64,000 nucleotides of DNA from Hemerocallis citrina (GCA_017893485.1 CM030358.1:149991368-150055367); one strand, 5' to 3'; positions 24,445 through 35,908 are shown, numbered from the stretch's first letter. Translations and numbers: made by a program. The notes: generated by a model from the letters alone, not told the origin.

Positions 24445-25310
24445 GGCTTCGAGTGGGGTACCTATCAACAAGAAGCCTTCGAACAGCTGAAGCAGTACCT
24501 CGCCAACCCTCCTCTCCTCAGCAAGCTCGAGCCGGGCGAACCATTATGGCTCTACTTGTCCGCCTCGGGTAGCGCCCTCAGCACCGTCCTCGTCCGAGAG
24601 GAAGATAGGGTCCAGAGACCATTGTACTATGTGAGCAAAGTCCTGCTCCCCGCCGAGACGAGGTACGCAAAGATAGAGAAGGTGGCCTATGCTTTGGTCA
24701 TGGCAGCCCGGAAGCTTCGTCCTTACTTCCAGGCCCACTTCGTCCAAGTACTGACCGACCAGCCACTGAAAACTGTCCTCCACAAGCCCAAAAACTCCGG
24801 CCGCTTAGTCAAGTGGTCAATTGAGCTGAGTCAGTTCAACATCAGCTACCAGCCGAGGACGGCCATTAAAGGGCAGGCCCTCGCCGAGTTCATAAAGTGC
24901 ACCGTCTCCGAGCAGCCCAGCACCGAGGCCTCGGATCCGACCTGGGAGGTCTTTGTCGATGGATCATCATGCGAAACGGGGAGTGGGGCTGGCATCATCC
25001 TTCGTGGCCCCGACCAATTCCTACTTCAATACTCCCTCCGCCTCAACTTTCCGGCCTCCAACAACGAGGCGGAATACGAGGCCATGATCGCAGGATTGAC
25101 CCTAGCACATCGAGCCGGAGCCAAGCAAATCCGGGCCTTCAGCAATTCTCAGCTCGTGGTCAATCAGATCACCGGAGAATACGAAGCCCGCGATGATCGC
25201 ATGGTGAGGTATTTGGCAGTGGTCCGACGTCTCCTAGCGTCCTTCTGCCACTCCACAGTCATTCGAGTCCCTAGGAAGCAGAACGCTCAAGCAGACGTGT
25301 TGTCATAACT
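24445..25310 (+). pseudogene. TatB RNase H and second RNase H, disabled
   Basis: First RNase H-like segment at about 24445-24790. The second RNase H (24940-25308) shows FVDGSS, EAEYEAM and NAQAD, but the third acidic site reads FSNSQLVV where TatA has FSDSQLVV, an Asp-to-Asn change expected to abolish catalysis. The TAA at 25306-25308 then stops the frame where TatA has Lys. Dual RNase H places TatB in the Tat lineage. Confidence 0.9.
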
Positions 25311-25329
25311 CGCCTCTTCCTCCTTCGAG

Positions 25330-26688
25330 GGTCTCGACCAAACGGTACTCATCGAAATCCTATTGAAGCCGAGTATCAACGATCAAGACCAGGAGGCAAT
25401 GTGTGTCCAAGACGGTACCAGTCCAGACGACTGGACCACTCCCATCCGAAGATTCTTAGTCAGTGCCGAGCTTCCTGAAGACCGGGCCGAAGCTAGACGA
25501 GTCAGGGTCCGAGCTGAAAGGTTCGTCATGATTGACAACGTCCTCTTCAAACGCTCATACACCTTGGCCGACGGCAAACCATACCTCCGCTGTCTCACCA
25601 GCAACGAGGCCAGCTACGCGCTGAAAGATCTTCATGAGGGGATCGGCGGATGCCACATGGGGAGCAGGACGCTCGCTCGGAAGGCTCTGAATCAGGGGTA
25701 CTACTGGCCGACCATGCTCCAAGACTCGCAAGACCTAGTCAAGAGGTGCGGCCCATGCCAAAGGTTTTCCCCTATCAAGAGGCTTCCTCAAGCCAATCTC
25801 CGATCCCTGGCTAGTCCTATGCCATTCGCCATGTGGGGCATGGACCTTGTGGGCCCCTTTCCCATAGCGGTAGGGCAAAAGAAATTCTTGATAGTCGCCA
25901 TCGACTACTTCACCAAGTAGCTCAAAGCCGAGCCTCTATCCAGCATCACCGAGCGCCAAGTACAACAATTCTTTTGGAAGAACATCATTTGCCGGTTCGG
26001 AATCCCTCGGGTCCTCGTCACGGACAACGGAACCCAATTCCAAGGTCAGAACTTCCAAACTTTCTGTGCAGACATCGGCATCCAGCAGCGTTTCTCCGCT
26101 ATTTGCCACCCTCAGTCCAACGGCCAAGCGGAGAACGCGAACAGGCAAATTCTCGACGGCCTCAAAAAGCGCCTCGACAGTTCCCCCAAAGGGCTGTGGG
26201 TCGAAGAATTGCCTAGCGTGCTATGGGTGCACCGAACCACCAAGAGGATCCCCACGGGAGAGACGCCGTTCAGCTTGACCTACGGGACGGAGGCAGTTAT
26301 CCCCGTCGAGGTCGGCCTGCCTTCTCCCCGGATCATGGCCTTCGATGAAGCTGACAATTTGTCCGGCCTGAGGGCCAACCTGGACCTCATCGCCGAGATC
26401 AGAGAGAAGTCTTCGATCCGAAGAAGCATCTACCAACAACGGATCGAGAAGTTTTACAACAAGAAGGTCTGCCCCACAAACATCAAGGCGGGGGACCTCG
26501 TGTTACGAAAACTGTTCGTCTCCGATCCGACCAAGAAGAGGAAATTGGCTCCCAACTGGGAAGGCCCATACCGTGTAGTCGAGGCTGTACGTCCTGGTAC
26601 ATACCGACTGGCAGATATGGACGGCCGGCTCATCAGCCGACCCTGGAACGCCGAGCACCTAATGAAGTTCCTGGAAGAGCGAACATAG
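25330..26688 (+). pseudogene. TatB integrase, one stop codon
   Basis: Zinc domain HEGIGGCHMG...CGPCQRF at about 25635-25765. The catalytic core has GMDLVGPF (about 25840), VTDNGTQF (about 26018-26041) and SNGQAEN (catalytic Glu about 26125). The C-terminal region with KLAPNWEGPYRV and GTYRL precedes the stop at 26686-26688. The only lesion is TAG at 25918-25920, where TatA keeps Trp (TGG). It would insert cDNA into the genome in an intact copy. Confidence 0.92.
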
Positions 26689-27112
26689 GTTCTAGCTTGG
26701 CTAATGTAAATGATATTTTTTGTAAGCTTTCATATGTAAAGGGCCGTTTTAGCGACCTTCCCTATCATATATGAAAGAAATCTCTTTTTGTCAAACTCCA
26801 AACGCCTCGGCAGCCCCGACCTAACACCGGACAATGGGATCGGCACCCGAGTCATCACTCCGGTATCGTCCCCAACGTCTCGGTAGGTCCGACCCGGCTT
26901 CAGGCCAGGGAGTCTTCCTAACGCCCCGCGCCGATCCCTCACGGATCGACGAGGCCGAACCTCACCTCCGCCATCATTCACTACACTATTGGCCAGAGCA
27001 AAGAATGAAAAGAATTCTTTATTCATATTCCCTTATTAGTTCAGAAAAAAAAAACAAATAAAGATCGTTACAGGACCACTCCACTCATCTCAAACTGAAG
27101 GAAGCCGCCATC
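26689..27112. terminator. Convergent 3' region between TatB pol and the antisense gene
   Basis: A plus-strand AATAAA at 27057-27062 lies downstream of pol. A minus-strand AATAAA (TTTATT at 27019-27024) lies about 90 nt beyond the stop codon of the antisense gene. The two signals are placed so that sense and antisense transcripts would overlap briefly, tail to tail. Confidence 0.5.
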
Positions 27113-27652
27113 TTAGGGCCCCTCGGGTCCGACGAATGGCTGGACCACTCCGACCGAACGACTAGGAGCCCCCTCCTCGTCATGATGGTCCTTAGGCTCA
27201 GCCACGGTCGACACACCAGCCACAGAGCTCTGGGCATCAACTGGTCGCACACGCTCCAGCAGCAGCAACGCAGAGGGCAACCCCTCTGCTCGCCGACCCC
27301 CCGAGGAGGATGCCGAGACACCCAGCATCGTCTTGTAACGGTGTATCTCCATCTCCTTCTCCACAATAACATCACGAAGTAGCATCTCAGAGGAGGGCCT
27401 CTGCACCGATGCACTCGACATGGTATATCCAAGACCGACACTCCCGAGGTCCCGATCCACCATCGCCCTCCTCAGCCGGCTCGCCTCCTCACTTAGGGCT
27501 TCAGACTTGTTCCGATAATAGTTAAAGGCCGCATCAGTGTTACGAGCCCCCTTTCGATAGCGAACCAACGTGGCCTCCAGGGCCTCAACTCTGCTCTGGA
27601 GCCATGCCACGTCGGAACGACGGGGGTCCACCTCGGGAAGGGGAGTCGCAAC
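27113..27652 (-). CDS. Antisense gene, exon 4 and stop
   Basis: VATPLPEVDPRRSD... with a heptad-like run (SRVEALEATLVRYRK) and a Ser/Gly-rich tail ending ...FVGPEGP, TAA at 27113-27115. Confidence 0.75.
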   Translation of the reverse strand, partial: VATPLPEVDPRRSDVAWLQSRVEALEATLVRYRKGARNTDAAFNYYRNKSEALSEEASRLRRAMVDRDLGSVGLGYTMSSASVQRPSSEMLLRDVIVEKEMEIHRYKTMLGVSASSSGGRRAEGLPSALLLLERVRPVDAQSSVAGVSTVAEPKDHHDEEGAPSRSVGVVQPFVGPEGP

Positions 27653-27851
27653 CTACAAGAGAACCAGCCCACTCAAAACACATAAGCAAGGAGGTTCGGA
27701 AATATCCGAGGTCAAAACACTTGGCCAGTCAAAAATCTTTTTTTATAAATAGAATCACTTCGTACAAAAAATGCGGTGGCCTGTCCACGGAAGGCAAATA
27801 CAATCGAGAGATGGAAAAAGAGAGACAAAACTATACAACTTGTTTTCCCAC
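27653..27851 (-). other. Antisense gene, intron 3 (199 nt)
   Basis: GTGGGAAAAC...CTCTTGTAG. AT-richer than the exons and contains a T-rich 3' part. Confidence 0.65.
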
Positions 27852-28286
27852 CTCGACATCGGCCGGGTTCACGAGGAGGTCGGCAGCCGGGTCATCAACG
27901 GGCCCTTCTTCACGAGGAGTCTTCGGTGTCCCCTCGATCTCCATGTCGTAGTCAAAGTTAGACAGGTCGATGGTCGGGTAGAAGTGCCTCACATGACTGA
28001 GGGCCTTCGCATAACACTCGTCCTGGGCTTTGATCGCCATGTTCTGACCCGCCTCCGTCAACTCCTCCCTCTCCTTGGCGAACTTCTTCTTCTGAGCCGC
28101 CATCTTCTTCGCCCATTCTGCCTCCTTGGCGTCGAACTCGACCTTCATCTTCTGCTCCATCTGGTGCGAGCCTTCGAGCTCTACCTTCAGCTCCTTCATC
28201 TCCTGCACGGCCTTGTCAGCCCGGTCTTGCTCCCGCTTCAAGGCCGCCTCATAAAGGACCCTCACGTGGGCCCCCTGCACGGTCGC
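27852..28286 (-). CDS. Antisense gene, exon 3 (coiled coil)
   Basis: 145 codons, ATVQGAHVRV... through heptad-patterned Glu/Lys/Ala sequence to ...NPADVE. Ends at donor GAG|GTGGGA. Confidence 0.75.
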
Positions 28287-28890
28287 CTGCAGCAACCAAC
28301 CTGTAATATCCCGGACGGATATTACCGTATATAAATTATTATTTTATTATTATTTTATTATTATTTTGTTTTAATTCCAAAATTAGAACATTTTGGTGAT
28401 TTTTACCCGGTTTGCTCCTAGACATTATCTGTATCCAGATATCGGTCTGTATATATCCGTATTGTATCAAATTGATACCGTGATCTTCCGAACTAATAAT
28501 AAAATTTATTTTATTATTATTTCCAAGATTTAATTATTTTATACGGATTATGCAAAGATTTTCCGGTATACGGACATATACGCGCACGTACGAGTAGTAT
28601 GTCGATTAGTGCATCATACGAATTGTGTGTTGTGTACCTTTGGACTAGGTATTTATCTTGTTATAACAACCTAATTAGAGGGTTAGGGTTTGATTAGGAG
28701 GCTTAATCTAGGGTTTTTGTATGCATAAGAAGCCTAAGTAAAAACCCTTACTAGAAAACTTCTCCTTCATATCAATTTTCCACCACATAACACCTCCCCC
28801 ACTCTCCCCCTCCTCCTAGTCATGGCCGGCCTCCCCCCCTTTTGGGGTTATTTTGTGCCATTGGGTGCACTTACCCCTCCCATCTCCTTC

Positions 28891-28898
28891 TATAAATA
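28891..28898 (+). promoter_or_regulatory. TATA box of SoloE
   Basis: TATAAATA about 590 bp from the LTR start, followed by a purine-rich (GAAA)n stretch. Confidence 0.6.
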
Positions 28899-28935
28899 GC
28901 CATTCATTCTCCTCCTTCTCTCATTTTAGAAAACA

Positions 28936-28985
28936 AGAAAGAAAGAAAGAAAGAAAGAAAGAAAAGAAAGGAAAAGAAAGAGAGA
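28936..28985. repeat. GAAA-rich simple repeat in SoloE leader
   Basis: Run of AAAG/GAAA units. Confidence 0.9.
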
Positions 28986-29439
28986 ACAAAAGAAATAATT
29001 TGAGAGTTTTGTTTTGTAGGTTAATAGAAGCTTTCAAAAGCTAGGGGAAGGAGAAGGTTAACTAGCTAGTTCTTCCATCAAAGAAAGAAACAAGGTGGGG
29101 GTTTCTTCATGCTTTCTTTGTTTGTATGTTTGTTTGTTTGTTTATTTGAATGATGGTTTTGATGTTCTTCTTCTTCTTACCCTCTTGTTTATCTTTCTTT
29201 TGGTATGGTTACTTTGTAGTGGTGTGGTTGTATGAGTTTTCTCATTTGAATGTTGTTAACTACTTGGACTAAAAAGATACATACACATAACTTTTGCATA
29301 CAACCATGTAAGGTTGTAGGACTTGATATGGAACCATACATATTGCATATTGTGGAACAATACAACCATTGTTGGTTGTAGGACTTGATTGAACTAATGT
29401 AATAATCAAAAAGATCTTTCCTTTCTTTACTAAACACTA

Positions 29440-29720
29440 GTGGTAGAAATAATTAAAAAGATCTTCTTTTTGTTTAATCACTAGTTATAGCTTAATAAAA
29501 AGATCTTCTTTTTATTTAATCACTAGTTGTAACTTAATAAAAAGATCTTCTTTTTATTTAACCACTAGTTGTAATTAATTAAAAAGATCTTTCTTTTATT
29601 TATAATCACTAGTTGTAATTAATTAAAAAGGATCTTTTCTTTCATTTCTAAATCACTAGTTGTAGCTAATTAAAAAAGATCTTTTCTCTTGTAAAGTAAA
29701 ATAAAAAGGATCTTTCTTTT
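29440..29720 (+). repeat. ~50-bp tandem repeats in SoloE
   Basis: Seven or so units with AAAAAGATCTTCTTTT and AATCACTAGTTGTA. Confidence 0.88.
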
Positions 29721-30009
29721 ATCACTAGTAATAACAAAGATTAGTAAGCAACTAAGTAGTAGTAAGCTAAAATAATAAGTAGTAGTATGTAATAAAATGA
29801 AGTAGTAGTAGCATGTATGTTGATTAATAAGGTAGTAGTAATAGTAGTGAGTTGTATATTGTGATTTTTATGAGAATGAAGAAGTAGTAATAATAGTAAG
29901 TTGCATGTTGTGATCTTTTGATGAGAATGAAGTAGTAGCAATAGTAGTAAGTTGTATGTTGTAGTAGTAGTAGTAGATAATTATGTTTTGTTTAAAATAG
30001 GAGTAGTGG

Positions 30010-31000
30010 TAGTAGTAAAATGTTGTAGGATTGCTTCTAAAAATATTTAGAAGCCATTTCCATACTACTAATGTTGTAGGATTACTTCTAACAATAATTA
30101 GAAGCCATAATCCATGCTTAGTTAGTTGTAGGATTGCTTGTAAAAATATCCTACCATGTTTACCATGCTTAGTTAGTTGTAGCTTTGATTCTAAAAATAA
30201 TTAGAAGCCATAATCCATGCTTAGTTAGTTGTAGGATTACTTGTAAAAATATCCTACCATGTTTACTATGCTTAGTTAGTTGTAGCTTTGCTTCTAAAAA
30301 TAGTTAGAAGCCATATCCATGCTTAGTTAGTTGTAGGATTGCCTCTAAAAATATTTAGAAGCCATTCTTATGCTTAGTTAGTTGTAGGATTACTTGTAAA
30401 AATATCCTACCATGTTGACCATGCTTAGTTAGTTGTAGCTTTGCTTCTAAAAATAGTTAGAAGCCATATCCATGCTTAGTTAGTTGTAGGATTGCTTTTA
30501 AAAATATCCTACCATGTTTACCATGCTTAGTTAGTTGTAGCTTTGCTTCTAAAAATAAGTAGAAGCCATGTTCATGCTTAGTTAGTTGTAGGACTTTTGC
30601 TAAAAATATCCTACCATGATTCTATGCTTAATTAGTTGTAGGATGTTTTATAAAATTATCCCATCATGCTTTATGTTTAGGATGTTGTAGGACTTTTTCT
30701 AAAAATATCCTACCATGCTTAATGTTTAGAATGTTGTAGGATTCTCTTCCTATCATGCTTGGTAATGTTGTAGGATTCGTTTCCTATCATGTTTAGTAAC
30801 TCACTTATGCTAGAATTTTGTAGGATTCATTCCTAAAGTTTCCTATTATGTTTAGTGACTTAGTTATGCTTAGAATGTGTAGGATTCAATCCAAGAGTTT
30901 CCTACCATGTGTGGATAAATTTTTATTGTGCCTAGAGTGTTGTAGGATCCATGATGGAATCATATACCATGCTAGTTTAATTGTTGGAAAGCGATATACC
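30010..31000 (+). repeat. Degenerate tandem repeats in SoloE
   Basis: Units built on GTTAGTTGTAGGATT, CTTCTAAAAATA and AGAAGCCAT, with ATCCTACCATG blocks. Counterpart, on the other strand, of 17120-18850 in SoloD. Confidence 0.85.
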
Positions 31001-31764
31001 ATACTAGCTTAATTGTAAGTACTTTGCATATCATGCTAGTTTAAATTGTATGCAAATTGTATACCATGTTAGATAAATGGTAGAGAAGTGTATGTTATGT
31101 TAGTAGATGGTCATGACTTATGCTAAGTAAGTAGGTATCATGCTAATTATTAATCATGTTAAGTTAAGGATACCCATACTATGATGTTCATGCTTAAAGT
31201 AAAGAAACTACCCATAGCTAGTTGTAGTGATTTATGTGGGGTTCTATACTATGCTAGAGTAATACTTGCTTAGAATGTTGTAGGAGTAGTGTTAGGACTT
31301 CCTACTATACCTTGGAATATTGCTTAGTTGGGTGATGGTGGTTGGTTATGATAAGTAGTAGGCTTCCATGCTCAATTGGTAACCTACGATTGACTATAGA
31401 GAATTTTATGTTTAAGGACATTAGTGATTTTCATGCTTGAGCTCAATGTAAGCATAAGCATTAATCACATTCATACATAGGAATATCATGGTGGTTGTGT
31501 TATATGATTGATTGTCGTAAGAAGCTGCTTATAATTGTATGCCATACTTAAGGCGCAATAGGTTGAAGTAGGAAGGATTGGGAAGACCACTAGGGATAGT
31601 TAGTCCGATAAAAGCCATTTTATCGCCTTCGGTTCTTCCCTAGTACAATACCCATCATAGACTACTAGTAGATCCCTTTGTTGCTTCTAATAGTAGAAGA
31701 TTAAGTTTGTTAGTAAGCACGTTTGGTTGCTTCTAGGATTGATTACCTGTATGGTTGTTTGCAC

Positions 31765-32015
31765 ACGGTCGTGCTCGTACGTGGCTCGACTGGCCCGTAT
31801 GTAGCTGTGGGTCTCATACGTAGCTTAGTCGGCTCGTATGTAGGTTATTGTCTCGTACGCGGCCCGACCGGCCCGTGCGTAGCTGTTGGTCTCATACGCG
31901 GCTTATTTGGCTGGTATGTACGTGGTGATCTCCTACGAGGCCCGCCTGGCTCGTAGGTAGTTATTGTTTCATACGTAGCTTAGTTGGCTCGTATGTGGTT
32001 ATTACTCGTGTATAG
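31765..32015 (+). repeat. ~64-bp CpG-rich tandem repeats in SoloE
   Basis: About four units with CGTACGXGGC-like and GGCXCGTATGTAG-like blocks (X = variable). Several CACGTG/TACGTA-type palindromes. Confidence 0.75.
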
Positions 32016-32514
32016 CTTGTTAGCTAGTACACAGTTAGTTGTGCTATCTAGGGTGATGTTACCACCCTAAGGGCTATCGACCATCAAGACATATGTTTCT
32101 ACCCTAAGGAACTGTGGAGGAGTCGCTCCTTGTGTACCGTTGAATCTTAACCAGGGTAGGTTGATCGAGGACCGGAGTATAGACAGAATCGAAGTCTAGG
32201 GTAGCGGTGTGCGTATATATTCGCAACGGCCAAAGTCTTGGATCGATGAGCCACGAACCGGGTCCTGAAGGATTCTGGTAAATCTAGGTTGAGCGGCCTA
32301 GTAGAGTTGTCTTGCGAAGCCTAATTTAAGGCCTAGCATGTTGTGTTATAATATCGTCATCCCTAGGATTGTTCGAGCCAGGGACATCACTAGGATAGTG
32401 ACTTATAAGGATCAGTTTACTTAAACCCTTTTGCCGGGAGAGAGGGGTCAGTTGTAGGGGGCCCCTTACACTAACTCGTCCCTTGAGGCAGATCATTGGT
32501 GGTGTACAGGGTTG

Positions 32515-33210
32515 TGCCTTCCTGTCAAAGGGATACGTACGGTGCCGTCTCACAAGTTGAGGACACGGGTTGCGTATCTCGCTCTGTTAATTCCTGGAGT
32601 ACCGTGGCTAGGGGTGCCACAGGATGCATTGTGCAGTCCTGCGCTTGCGATACCCCAGAGAGTGCCACAGGGTAGGCTTCGTGCTACCCTGCGCTTGCGA
32701 AACTCTATGGTTTGATTTTTGTTATGACGCCCGATATATTGGGTTCGTCTATTTTGAGTGAGGTCCGGTTAGCCGGGTCGCGGTGGCGAACATAGACACC
32801 ACGGGCGAAATGCAACAGTGGCACATGACCACATCTGCAGCCTCGCGAGTCACGTGTGGGTGTCAGGAACAGGTTGTGTACAATTAGAATGTGTCACGCG
32901 GGTTCAATCCCTATATATGGAGAAACGGCTTGAGATGGAGTCGCATGTAGTATGGGCTGCATGTTGCTTTCGGAGACTTGCTGACATTAGAATAGGAAGC
33001 GTCCTTGTCCTACCTTCCCGTCAAAGGGATACGTACGGTGCCATCTCACAGGTTGAGGACACGGGTTACGTATCTCGCTCTGTTAATTCCTGAAATACCG
33101 TGGCTGGGGTGCCACAGGATGCATTGTGCAGTCCTGCGCTTGCGATACCCCAGAGGGTGCCACAGGGTAGGCTTCGCGCTGCCCTGCGCTTGCGAAACCC
33201 TATGATTGGA
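32515..33210 (+). repeat. Segmental duplication in SoloE, ~493-bp offset
   Basis: 32517-32716 and 33010-33210 are near-copies, sharing GTCAAAGGGATACGTACGG and GCGCTTGCGATACCCCAGAG. Confidence 0.88.
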
Positions 33211-34005
33211 TTTTGGATTAAGGCCCGATACACTGGGCAATAGTGGCAAACATGGACACCACTATATGACTGCAGTGGCGGAACTAGACCGCACCTGCAA
33301 CCTTGTTTGAGTGAGGTCCGGCATGCCGGGTAGTAGTGGAAAACGGAGACACCATAAGCAGACTGCATAGGGGGACTTGACCCCTTCTGCAACCTCACAG
33401 AGTCATGGAGTATTGTCAGGAACGGGTTGTGTCTAATTAGTTCTATTTTAAGTATCGCATTAGTGTCTAGTCATAGCACTCACGAACATTAAACTACACC
33501 AACACCATTGTTATATTTTGTATATTGTTTGGAAGATTCGCTGCTATATGATCAGCCTTTAAGCGTCAGTGAATACTGACGTCCCCACTTCCATAGGTAC
33601 TGGATCGCCAAAGTACAAAGGCGAGATTCAAGAGGACTCAAGGCAAGGAAAGCAAGGAGTCAGTATTAAGTTTAGTTCCGCTGCAAAATATGTATTGATT
33701 CTGGATTAGTTGAGAAGTACTCTGATGTAAGATGAGAAGGTTGTAATACTTAGAAATGTAAAGGTAATATTGTAACTCTATTGTAAGGTATTACAGTTGT
33801 ACAGTATTCAGACTTGTAACATATTGAGTATTGAATAAAAAGTTTTAAATTCTTCTGTTTTTCTGTGTATTGTGACTAATTGAAGAAAAGGTCTTGGCTC
33901 GTGTCACGGTTTCCCGGTATATGGAAATCGGGGCGCTACACAACCACTACTGAGAAAACCTCCTTTACAAACATTTCACAAGGCAAGTAGGGTCGGCAGA
34001 CTTAC

Positions 34006-34427
34006 CAGCACATTAGCCTGCGCGAGGCGCGTGTACGCATCCTCCAGGCCCTCGGCGTTCATCTCCGTGCGGTCCCGAGGGGTCGCCAGCTTAGCCGCCA
34101 CCTCGACAGCCTGGCGCCCTCGGGATAAGCAGTCAGCCTTACGGATCGACCAAGCCGGCACCCACGGTCTCCGCAACCTCTCCTCTACCTCTGCCTCCAC
34201 CAGGGGACCCTTCCCCTTATCAAGATCAGCTGCCTTGCCCGGGTCCGAGCTCCCCTGAACCGCCACATCCTTGCCCGTCTCCGAGCGAGTCCTTTTGCCC
34301 CTCAGCTGAACTGGGGCCTCGGAGACCACCTGGGACGACCCCCTCATCCTCATCGCGTCGCCCTTCTTCTCGGCCTTCTCCTTCTTCATGGCGAGCCTCT
34401 TTGCCTTGATTGATGCAGGATCCATAC
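34006..34427 (-). CDS. Antisense gene, exon 2
   Basis: Lys/Glu-rich segment starting MDPASIKAKRLAMKKEKAEK and ending ...RLAQANVL at donor CTG|GTAAG (34005). Confidence 0.75.
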
Positions 34428-34500
34428 CTGCGAAAAGATCCATTAAGAACAATGAGCGCAAAAGAACAACAAGACCGAGAGAAAAGAAACAACTACATAC
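34428..34500 (-). other. Antisense gene, intron 1 (73 nt)
   Basis: GTATGTAGTT...TTTTCGCAG, T-rich, normal plant size. Joining restores a TGT codon across the boundary and reads on as MDPASIKAKR. Confidence 0.75.
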
Positions 34501-35752
34501 AAAGCACGGCCGGGCTCAGTCCGATGCTCGCCAGGTGACCCTCCGTCACCTTCGGCCAACTGATACTGTGTGACAGACGGAGGTGCTCAACGAACCTCCA
34601 CTCCTCGGCTGTCAGGTCCCTCGGCCTCGGCGCTTTAAAGCTCGGCTTAGAATGGTTCCATCGAGTAGGGATGTTCCAAGGCTCCTCACTCCGGATCACC
34701 AAATATTTTTTCTTCCACTCCTTGATAGAGTTCGGGTGACTGTGGACGACCTTCCCCTTACTCCGAGGCGAGATATAATAAACACCCTCCGACTCCCCCG
34801 ACGAGCTGATCCCCAGCATCGCCCGGAACACGCTCAACCGAAGGGGCACCTTCTGCTCCTCGCACAACAGCACGAAGCAGATGATCTGCTTCCAGGAGTT
34901 CGGCCCATACTGCATCGGCGCCAGGGACGCCCAATTCAACACCTCCCGAACAAACGGATGGACCGGCAGCCTCAGTCCAGAGATGAAGGTGTCCGCTGGG
35001 AAGACGCAGTACCAAGCGGGCAGGGGGTCGGTCGGACGCAGGGTAGAGTTCGGCAACATGAGCTCGTAGCCGGGCCCTATGTGGTACGCCAACTGCAAAG
35101 CCTCCACGTCGCCCGCCTCCAAGACGGTCGGAAGCGTGTCCATCTTCACCCTCTTCCGGCTCGGCGAAGACGGCTGGACCCCAAAAAGCTCCTTATCGGA
35201 AAGGTCGTCGGGGTACCGACGGAACGGCTTCGGTTGTACGGGCGACCCTGTCATTAAGTTGCGGTGAACGGGCGCCTGGCTCGAGCCACCAGTCCTCGAC
35301 CCCTTCTTCTTCGGAACCTTCTTCTTCTTGGCTTTTTCCGGTGAGGGGGTAGATAATCGCCCCAGACCGGTCGGCGTGGAGCTCGAACCCACACCCTGAC
35401 CTGTGGATCTCCCCCCCGCACCTCCTATCCGAGCCCCTTTGGCTTTACCCTCTTCTGGGCCGCCCTCCCCTTCGGAAGCTGACTCTAGAATCTGGACTTC
35501 GTCCGAACTGTCGCTGGCCTCCTCCGAGTCGCTACTCTCCAACACGAAAGGTTTCCGGGAGCGTCACGGCCTCACATTGTACACCGGCTCCTCCTCGCCT
35601 ACCGGCTCCTCCCACGAAGTCGAATCGGAAGGCTTCTCATCATGTACTGACTCCTCCTGGAACACTGGCTCCTCCCACGAAGTCGATTTTGAGGCAGGTT
35701 TCCCTTCCCCCCTCGATGTCGACGCTGACGAGCCAGACTGAGCCCTAGACAT
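34501..35752 (-). CDS. Antisense gene, exon 1
   Basis: Starts at ATG 35752 (MSRAQSGS), the first ATG after the minus-strand TATA. In frame throughout except TGA 35564-35566. Includes the acidic TSWEEP head, the basic cluster and the PF04195-like domain. Ends at donor CTTT|GTATGT. Confidence 0.75.
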
Positions 35753-35908
35753 CTGTGCCTAACAAAAGAAACTTACAAACTAACCTTTGGATTGCCTCGG
35801 ACTGACGAGCCGGTGCTGCTAAACAGTCAAGCCGAGCACTGAAGTGTTTGATTTCTTTTTAAGAAGACAGCAGCAGGGAAATAAATAGAATAGGGAAGAA
35901 GGGGGGGA

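Larger units (their letters stand above)
22140..24445 (+). pseudogene. TatB reverse transcriptase, frameshifted and split by TRIM G
   Basis: RT signature blocks CIDFTDLNKACPKDPFPLPRID (shared part only needs 22505-22575), ELLSFMDAFSGYNQ and the catalytic YVDD at 22806-22817. One base is missing at about 22678-22684 relative to TatA (KTS-FVTDQG), shifting the frame about 40 codons before YVDD. TRIM G interrupts at 22899, and the thumb region ([11 protein letters not shown]) resumes at 24200 after the ACATG duplicate. Both lesions are recent, since the flanking sequence is otherwise intact. Confidence 0.93.
28302..33940 (+). mobile_element. SoloE: giant solo LTR (5.64 kb)
   Basis: Starts TGTAATATCCCGG and ends GGGGCGCTACA, flanked by exact CAACC duplicates (28297-28301, 33941-33945). 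Plus orientation is shown by TATAAATA at 28891-28898 and AATAAA at 33834-33839. No gag, pol or second LTR. The first 24 bp form an imperfect inverted repeat (TAATATCC...GGATATTA). The inside is repeat-rich with no supported coding region; the frames at 31723-31956, 32512-32715 and 33005-33205 come from repeats. Confidence 0.9.
28287..34005 (-). other. Antisense gene, intron 2, enlarged by SoloE
   Basis: Donor GTAAGT at 34005, acceptor TTGCTGCAG at 28287. Without SoloE and one TSD copy the intron is about 75 nt. SoloE lies 15 nt from the acceptor end, so both splice sites survive the 5.6-kb insertion. Confidence 0.75.
27113..35752 (-). pseudogene. TatB antisense spliced gene: PF04195-like domain plus coiled coils
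   Basis: Coding segments on the minus strand: 35752-34501, 34427-34006, 28286-27852, 27652-27113. All junctions have GT...AG and phases that join (1252+422+435+540 nt, 882 codons plus stop). Residues about 20-60 carry repeated TSWEEP in an acidic Ser-rich head, about 140-151 a basic cluster (KAKKKKVPKKKG, nuclear-signal-like), about 210-400 a domain resembling Pfam Transposase_28 (LRLPVHPFVREVLN, PNSWKQIICFVLLCE), and about 560-800 heptad-rich Glu/Lys coiled coils. Function unknown; several Tat elements (Grande type) are known to carry antisense ORFs here. One TGA (35564-35566, probably from CGA) interrupts it. SoloE sits in intron 2. Confidence 0.8.

Noticed and set aside
32326..33398. Frames in SoloE with Cys/His/Arg content
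   Set aside because: Two near-identical frames come from the 493-bp duplication; no start context or family similarity seen.
15064..33940. One giant TIR element, because 15064 and 33940 ends are inverted copies
   Set aside because: Each homologue has its own 5-bp TSD (ACCGG for D, CAACC for E) and a different partner end, so they are two separate solo LTRs in opposite orientation.
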